Origin: Elephas maximus indicus
Taxonomy: Eukaryota; Chordata; Mammalia; Proboscidea; Elephantidae
NCBI RefSeq assembly: GCF_024166365.1
Contig: NC_064831.1
Span: forward strand, 29,688,768 to 29,752,767
Length of the DNA stretch: 64,000 bases
Reading direction: 5' to 3'
A model generated the notes under the pieces. That model was not told the origin of the DNA. It searched no databases and was given only the letters and a program-made list of their open reading frames with translations. The stretch's first letter is position 1. Each line of letters begins with the position of its first letter. Shown in pieces: positions 53,301-62,300 of the stretch. Made by a program: the position numbers and the translations under genes.

Positions 53301-56300
53301 CGGTGAAAGCCAAAGTCCTTTCATCAGTTTCTTAAGATCTGGTCAACAATCACTCCAGTACCATTTAACACACTGCTGATCCAGTCAAAAAATTAGCAAA
53401 AAAGAAAAAAACCTCCACAATGGAACATTCTTATTCCAAATATTTGTTTCTATTTAAATCATTATAAGCATATTAGTAATCTGCACAGAAAGGAAAGATT
53501 CTGGGCAGGTTTACCATCTACAATGGTAGAGGCAAAAAAATAAATAATAATTGGACTCCCTTATTAAAAGTCAATCACGCTGGCTGAAGTGCTATTATGT
53601 GGTAATCCTGCCTCAGCTGTTGGCATTGAACATCAAGTACTGGACAGGCCAGTGACGGGGACAGCACAGGACTGAGCAGCCAGCGTCTTGTTTCACTGTG
53701 CGTGGGGTCACCATGAGTTTGGCCAGCTCTACGGCAAGTAAAAGCAACAGCGGACAGGAGCGAAAAGCACAAATTCAAACTCTCTGACTGACCCACCCTG
53801 GGCCTCCTTTTCTAACCCACGTCACGGCAGGTCAACCACGTCAGTGTGTTATGACGTGGCAGACAGCCCTGCCCGTCCACCCGCAGTGCCCTGGGTGGGG
53901 CATTTCACAGTTCAACCACGTCAGTGTGTTATGACGTGGCAGACAGCCCTGCCCGTCCACCCGCAGTGCCCTAGGTGGGGCATTTCACAGTTCAACCACG
54001 TCAGTGTGTTATGACGCGGCAGACAGCCCTGCCCGTCCACCCGCAGTGCCCTGGGTGGGGCATTTCACAGTTCAACCACGTCAGTGTGTTATGACGCGGC
54101 AGACAGCCCTGCCCGTCTACCTGCAGTGCCCTGGGTGGGGCATTTCACAGTTCAACCACGTCAGTGTGTTATGACGCGGCAGACAGCCCTGCCCGTCCAC
54201 CCGCAGTGCCCTGGGTGGGGCATTTCACAGTTCAACCACGTCAGTGTGTTATGACGTGGCAGACAGCCCTGCCCGTCCACCCGCAGTGCCCTTGGTGGGG
54301 CGTTTCACAGTTCAACCACGTCAGTGTATTATGATGCGGCAGACAGCCCTGCCCGTCTTCCCGCAGTGCCCTGGGTGGGGCATTTCACAGTTCAACCACG
54401 TCAGTGTGTTATGACGCGGCAGACAGCCCGGCCCGTCTACCTGCAGTGCCCTGGGTGGGGCATTTCACAGTTCAACCACGTCAGTGTGTTATGACGTGGC
54501 AGACAGCCCTGCCCGTCCACCCACAGTGCCCTAGGCGGGGCATTTCACAGTTCAACCACGTCAGTGTGTTATGACGCGGCAGACAGTCCTGCCCGTCCAC
54601 CCACAGTGCCCTAGGCGGGGCATTTCACAGTTCAACCACGTCAGTGTATTATGACGTGGCAGACAGCCCTGCCCGTCTACCCGCAGTGCCCTAGGTGGGG
54701 CATTTCACAGTTCAACCACGTCAGTGTGTTATGACGTGGCAGACAGCCCTGCCCGTCCACCGGCAGTGCCCTAGGTGGGGCATTTCACAGTTCAACCACG
54801 TCAGTGTGTTATGACGCGGCAGACAGCCCTGCCTGTCCACCCGCAGTGCCCTGGGTGGGGCATTTCACAGTTCAACCACGTCAGTGTGTTATGATGCGGC
54901 AGACAGCCCTGCCCGTCTACCCGCAGTGCCCTGGGTGGGGCATTTCACAGTTCAACCACGTCAGTGTGTTATGACACGGCAGACAGCCCTGCCCGTCTAC
55001 CTGCAGTGCCCTGGGTGGGGCATTTCACAGTTCAACCACGTCAGTGTGTTATGACGCGGCAGACAGCCCTGCCCGTCCACCGGCAGTGCCCTAGGTGGGG
55101 CATTTCACAGTTCAACCACGTCAGTGTATTATGACGCGGCAGACAGCCCTGCCCGTCCACCCACAGTGCCCTAGGTGGGGCATTTCACAGTCACATTCAT
55201 TCAGATACCTGATGGACAGAATGGAAAGCAGGAAAAGCATTTCTAGAGGGATGATCCCCTCAAACAGCTACAATTTTAAGTCTATGTCAGGTCATCCCAT
55301 CTCAAATACCGTAGTCAGGTCCAAAGACTCACAAATAAGCAAAAAGGTCAGTAGGACTTGCTTCATATTTTCACCCTTTCACAATTTTTTTTTTTTTTTT
55401 TTGGTTATTTGGGTCATACAGAATGGGAAGGTAATAGAACAGTAGGCACCCAACCACCCCACCATTAAAATACCCACAGGCAAGGTACGCCGGGACTTTC
55501 TGTGAAGACCTGGTTAAATGGCATTACCCCGGAAGGCATACTTACATGCCAGGGTAGAAGACACAAGCACAGTGTCAGCATCACAGACACAAGTCCACGG
55601 CTGCCAAGGGAAAGACTGCAGACAGGCTGGAACCCGCTGCATCAGGGATGGCATGCAGCTCCCAAACCACGTTCCACTCAGGACTCAATCGCCTTCTAAA
55701 CTGGAAGTGTCCTTTTACGGAACATTTACCGTTCGGTCTGGGTTTTTACTGAATGGAGACATTAACACTTCTGTACCTCTCTACCATATCAAGGAGTGAA
55801 AAAGGGAGTTATTTATATTCAGGTGTTTTAAATATGATTAATAGCAACTAATTTTTCCAGATCAGAAAGTACCAAAAATCTGGCTTTAACAGGTACAGAA
55901 ACAGGCATATTAGGAAGGTCAGGATGGACAGAAAAATAAGCACAGGTCCTCAGGCCGGAAGCCAAAGAGATCAGTTTAAGCTTAGATCATCTTCCTAGTC
56001 TAGTTCTGTTTGCATTTTCTTTACAAGAGAACACCTGTTTTCCTTTAACCAAGGGACAAAACTAGTGGAAAAAGCAGGGCCAAGGAACACAAAACGGTGG
56101 AATCTGTTAAATAAAGTTGGTGAAGTTTTGTTCAGAGACATTTCACGGGCTGATTAATTTTGGCAAAGACCCTGAAAAGCTAAAATAAAGAGCAATAAGG
56201 GAGAAAATGTCCATCTCCTCCCAATAATAAAATATGATATTCGTACTTATAAACTTAGGTACTAAATTACAGTCAAACGTCTGAGCCACGACATTCTAAG

Positions 56301-59300
56301 AAGTTGGTGCCTTGCCTTAAACTTCATTTTACAAATCGTGTTTCAACATTTATACCTCTGCTGAAGCCTCCTGAGTAAATTAAAACATGCAGCATCCGCA
56401 GCTAAAACTCAAAGCCATAGGTGAGAACAAACTCCATTAAAAACAGGTTGGGGAGAATGGGAGAGTGAAAAGATTACCGTTATTTTTCCTGGAAACTTCT
56501 GGCAAGTCTGACTGGTACTGAGGTGAATTTCTCGCCAAATGATTTTCAGGTAGTTTCTTAGAGGCCTTCAGAGGACAGAGCTCGCGCTCCTTGTGTTCAG
56601 CGGTAGTTTCTGAAGTTTTAATGTCCGTTTCCTTAGGAAACATACATGTCTGTACCTCCTCCTTCATGTGACATTCTGAAGAAGTATTATTGACAACAAT
56701 TGTGTTTTTCAGTGTGTTTTCTTCTTTATTTAGTAAGTTTTTGGGAAGGGTTAAATTCTTTTGCAGGTTGACATTGATGTCATTTGCGTATTTGAGGTTT
56801 ATCCAGTTCTCCCCCATAACATCAGGGCAAACGTCCTCTTTAAGAGCAGACAGGGAGCTGCCCAGAGTCGAAGGCTGCTTTTCCTCAGTAGTAGTGTTGG
56901 CACTGCTGGTGAGGGCTGTGCTGGCTTTGTGTTTGCTGTAATACACTGAGCACTTGTGCTTCTTCTGAGAATGGCCGTAGGTCGCTGGGCTCCTCTTTGC
57001 AGCATTCTGGATCCTGCTTTGAGGGGCGTTTACCGGAAGGCAGTTTCTCCCCCTGCCTTTATCAGAGGGGCCATAAGCATCCAGAAAGTTCTTGCAATTG
57101 CTTCTGAATTTAAGAAGAAAAACATTCAGCATTATGGTAAAACAAATAAAATTTTACTTCTCGGCTTCCAAACCAATGGAAAGAGGCAGCAATTGGTATT
57201 GTGTGTATTAAGGACTGCGAACTTTCCTCCTTGTTCATGAATTTTCTGCCACTGGGGGCAACAATAAACTAAGTCCTTACAGGCAAACTATCTTGTAACA
57301 AAAAAAAAAAAGGTTACAGCTGTTCACACAATAAAAGGCTGGAAAGAAAATCTGCTGAAAACAAATAAGGAATCAAAATTTATATTACCTTAAAATAAAA
57401 TCTTAAAACCAGAAATGAGTAACAGCAAAGGTGAAAAGCAACAAAACCACACTATAGGAAGCCTTACTTGTGAGAATGGGGGCTGATGACATCCATCGGA
57501 CTGCTGTTTTGCTGTAAAGACGAGCTAGAATTCTGCCTCTGTCTTGTTTTCATGAATTCCGTAAGAATGTACTGTGCTTGTTGGAAGGCTATTAAAATCA
57601 CACCCAACAGGGACAGACTGAGGAAGAAAGCAACGAGGTTCATTACTGCCTGGTCTGACTGGCATTAAAAAGACTAATTTCATTACAGAAGAGTGGTAAA
57701 CATGATTGAGGAACAGCATCTAAAGAGACGGTATTAAAATTCCATATAATGTGTGACATCATAATTTCCAATATTTCTTGAAAATTTTTTTAAAAAAATA
57801 TATTTTTCTAAAAATGTATCATTTACAAGCTTGACATTCCAATCCAATTTAGAAAAATGTTTTCAGGATCAAATCATTGTAAGAGGCTCCTTTTAGTCTT
57901 CTAGCTACCATCGTACTGCGCTTATTTGAGAAACATTGGTATCTCCCACCTGATCGTCAACATGCATTTACGGACCACAACTGTCTATTATACTTCTAGG
58001 TCACCCGAGTCTCTTACAATCAGTTTGCTATTATTTTGAAGTTACCAGTTACTCCTCTGCCTACATCACAGATGTCCAGGTTCTCAAAGCAATATAAATC
58101 CCACTCAACTCATACGCTTTGACTACATCAAGCAATTTACGTTTTCATGCAATGTGCCTGATGGCTTCTCTACTCAGCGAGACAACGGTGGAGAAAGTGG
58201 TGGGTTACCTGACAAACAACACCGTGAGCCTCCAAAATGACTCCTCCCAGCTGGGCCCTGGAACCACATCTGCACACAAAGGCAGCAGGTGGTGCGGGAG
58301 GGTCACGTTGAGAGTGAAGTGGAATTCCAGGTCTGCAGCAGTTACAAGAGTCAGCTCGCGAATGACCCAGGAGGAGGTGAAGTCTGGAGTAAACCTGGCA
58401 ACAAAGGATTCCCTTTATGTACCTTCACTTGTTTTCATTTTAGGCACAGAACAAAATCATCATCATGACAGCAAATTCTTTTCTACGAAATGAATTATTT
58501 ATACATAAAGAGCTTAAAAACATCTTATCGAGGGAAAAAGGACTTTTTCTCCCCTATGTCGTTAAAAGCATCACAAAACGGAGACTCAACACTTACACGA
58601 TGCTTATGTCCCGGGATGTGTTTGGATCCAGGGAAAACTGATGACAATCGAGCACTTCGAATCCATAACCTTGGCAGTTATACCCACTGATTTTCAGAGA
58701 GGACACAGTTATAGGAAGAGGTCCTATGTTCTCAACTTTAAAGTTCCTTGTAATAGATAAAATTTGTTTGCTGTCTTTCAGTTCTAGTGGGGACAAAAAG
58801 TAGTATTTAGTATATAAAAACCAAAAGCCAAACTTGTTGCCATTGAGTCAATTCCAACCCATAGGAACTGCAAATTTTATTTTTAAAATTTCCATTTATT
58901 AAATCAACAAACCATGATCCACATTACGGAAGTAGGAAAATCAACAAACTCTAAGTATTACTGGTTTCTATCTAATTTCTTGTAGATTCTGTTATACAAC
59001 CAGAATACAATAAAGATACTTAAGTAGTCAAGTTAAATGCTCTGCCTCAGTATCAAAAGTAATCTAAGTCTCTTCTTTGGCCGTTTACTTTAAAAAGCTA
59101 ATGTTCATTATTCTCAAAAGCCAAATAGTTTGCATTTACGAACAGCCACCATGTGTTCTATGCCTCCGCCAGCTTGCTTCCAAGCATGGCCCTCACGATC
59201 AACCAGGGACCAGTTCATATTTTCTGTGTAAACTCATCTCAGCTGCTGGAAACACTGAGGAGCCCTGGTGGCACAAATGGTTACTGCATTTTTATGCAAA

Positions 59301-62300
59301 TAAAGTGAGCGATGTACGTTTTTACCAACTACCCAACCCCCTCCTGTGTTATTTTCCTGACTGCACTGCGTGTATTATGTATGTGTGTTATTTACGTGGG
59401 CATGTCATTCGTGGGAAAATATAGTAAGTGCTTGGCTGCTAACCGAACAGTTGGTGGCTCGAACCCACCCAGTGGCTCCATGAGAGAAAGACCATCAAGA
59501 TTACAGACAAAACAAAAAAACCCTATGAGGCAGTTCTACTTTGTCACAGGGGGTCACCCAACAATAACTGAGTCGAAAACAGGTCGCCAGCACCCAACTA
59601 CAACTAGAAACACAGTTCAAGTACCCATTACACTAAGAGGAAGTAGGTCATTAAACCCTTGCAAATATATGACAGCACATTTCATGCTGGGGATTTTTAA
59701 AAAAAGAAGAGTTACGAGAATTTAGAAATATTTCTGTTTCATAACTTATAAATCTATTCTAAATAAGGACTAATATTTTATCTTGTTCTATAGTTACTTC
59801 TTAATTATATCTTTCAAGGTCAACTCTTATGTGATGAATACTCTGATGAAGAATTTTGAATGCAAAATGGCTAATATTTTTTCAAAATCAGTGCTGATCT
59901 ACTCATTTACCAGTTTTCTAAAAAACTAAAAAAAAATTTTCTAAAAAAATCATTCCAATCAGACATTAAAGTAGTGTTACAAACGACCCAATAGTTTCAC
60001 GAACCAGCTTTCTTTGTACAGAACGTATTACACAAAAATGCTTTCACTGTTTTCATGAAGTTAAAAATTGTAAGATGAAAACAAGATAGAATTTACCAAA
60101 AACAATTTCCATCCATTGTGCAATTTTTTAGTTCCTGAGGAAGTTCTGGACACTAATTTCAATAACGTAAAGGCATTAATTTAAATGACTGAACGACTTA
60201 AAAATTTCTAGTGGGGCATTCATATAAATTTCTAAGTCCCCACTGTCTGACACAGTAGCCACTAGATACATGTGGCTATTTGAATCTAAATTAATTAAAA
60301 TTAAGTTTAAAAATTCACTTCCTCAGTCACACCAGCTACATCTCAAGTGCTCAGTAACCGCATGTGGCTGGAGTACTGGACTGGACAAGATACGGAAGGT
60401 CCCCATCACTGGAAAAAATTCTACTGGTCAGCACATTTAGTCTTCCCACCATCATTCTGATGTGATTTTCTATGATTAGGTAACTGATACCAAATTAGCT
60501 GCTTCATACTATTTGTCTTAAATATTTAACACTATGCTGGTAATTTTGCAATTACACATTTTTCCCCCCTCTCTACAATCTATTATTTAAATTGGGCTAA
60601 GGTTATTATTCTAATTCATGGAGTATCAGGCTAAGCATGTGCAAACGTTTGCCTGGTTTTATTATTCACACCAACGCTACAGAGCCTTTCCACCCTAGGC
60701 TTTAGCACCAAGCCTTCCCCATGAAGGAACTCACGTCGACGGCAGTCCATCAGCGTGGACTCTGGCACTTTAAATCGGAGGGAACCTCCTGTGCCAGGAA
60801 GTCTTCCACCCACTTTCAGTAACTCTCTCGCTCCAAACCCTTCCACGCCAATCATGTCGATGACAGTCAAGTTATTCCTATCATGAAAGAAGATACAAAT
60901 AAAAAGGCATTACAACAGAGTCACAAGCTACAACCACTGTACCTGAATTTAAATATCCTAGCTAGCAAAGGAATTTTCAAAATTTTAAAAAGGAAAATCG
61001 TTTTAAATAGTGGGGCATCTCCAGAGGCAATGGAAGCTGCCCAGCCCAGAGTCAGAGAAACTGCCGAGAGCAAGAAGGGTGAAGGGTCGTGATCACTCTG
61101 TCACCACGGACAAGGGACGGAGACCCATTTGTTGTTGTTTTGTTGTAAAAGAAAAAAATACCATATCACAACTGCCAATTCAACATTTTTCAGGTATACA
61201 ATTCAGTGGTCTCAATTACATTAATCATATTGTGCAACCATCACTGTAAACACTCTCTGCTTTCTACATAAAAAAAAATTTTTTTTTTTTTTGACAATTA
61301 GGCAAGAGAGTGGTGATCAAACATCCAAGAGAAAAACTGAAGAAATAAATTGTGAGCCACAGAAGAACATGAACAAATTTGGCAAACTGGTAAAAATGTT
61401 TTCCAGAGTGAATGAAGGGGTTTCATAGCAATTATGGCCATAAGAAATTCTGTCCTAGGGATGGTTCTAGAAACTAAAATTCTACTGTTTCTTTTGAATC
61501 AAAAAAAAATTAAAAATACCAGCCCACAAGTCACATATATTTAGTCAAGTTCTTATTAACATGGAAAACAGGGCAGTTAAACAAAATCAGTGATCAAAAC
61601 AAAAAGAGTAATTCTGACTAGTTTTCTCCTTTTCCTTAGCAGAAATCATAATTCCTAGGATTAAAAATTTAAGTGGAAATGATGTTTAAATGATGTGAAC
61701 TGGACTACAAACTGGTCATCATTAATGTAAATACTACAGAAAAAGAGAGAGAATTCATTTTACTTTTCTATGAAACCCTGGTGGCATAGTGCTTAAGTGC
61801 TATGGCTGTTAACCAAGAGGCCAGCAGTTTGAATCCACCAGGTGCTCCTTGGAAACTCTACGGGGCAGTTCTACTCTGTCCTATAGGGTCACTATGAGTC
61901 AGAATCGACTTGACGGCAGTGGGTATTTATACAAAACACACTGAAGTATTTTCACTGAAATATTTTTATATCTTTATCTAAAGGATTAAAAACCTTTATT
62001 TAATCATTTAAAAGCCTTTAAGTAATAAGATGTTAGATGATTGGTACTGTTTACAGAAAACTATTTCATGTTTATCAGTAAGGAAACGACCAGAAATGAA
62101 TTAGCTACTCCAAAAATTTCAGACTTTATTTTCATGTCTGGAATAGCTTAACCTGAGAAGAAGTTAAAATTTATCTCTGAACTTCTTATAACCTTAAGTC
62201 CTTAAATGAAGAATGGGTTTAAAATGAAACATAGTAACCAGTGGCCGTGGAGTCAATTCCAAGTCATAGCAACTCCCCGTCGGAGCAGAGCTGCGCCCAC

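Noticed and set aside
53831..55190. CRISPR-like array
   Set aside because: There are no spacers, the units abut directly, and the genome is mammalian. It is a minisatellite.
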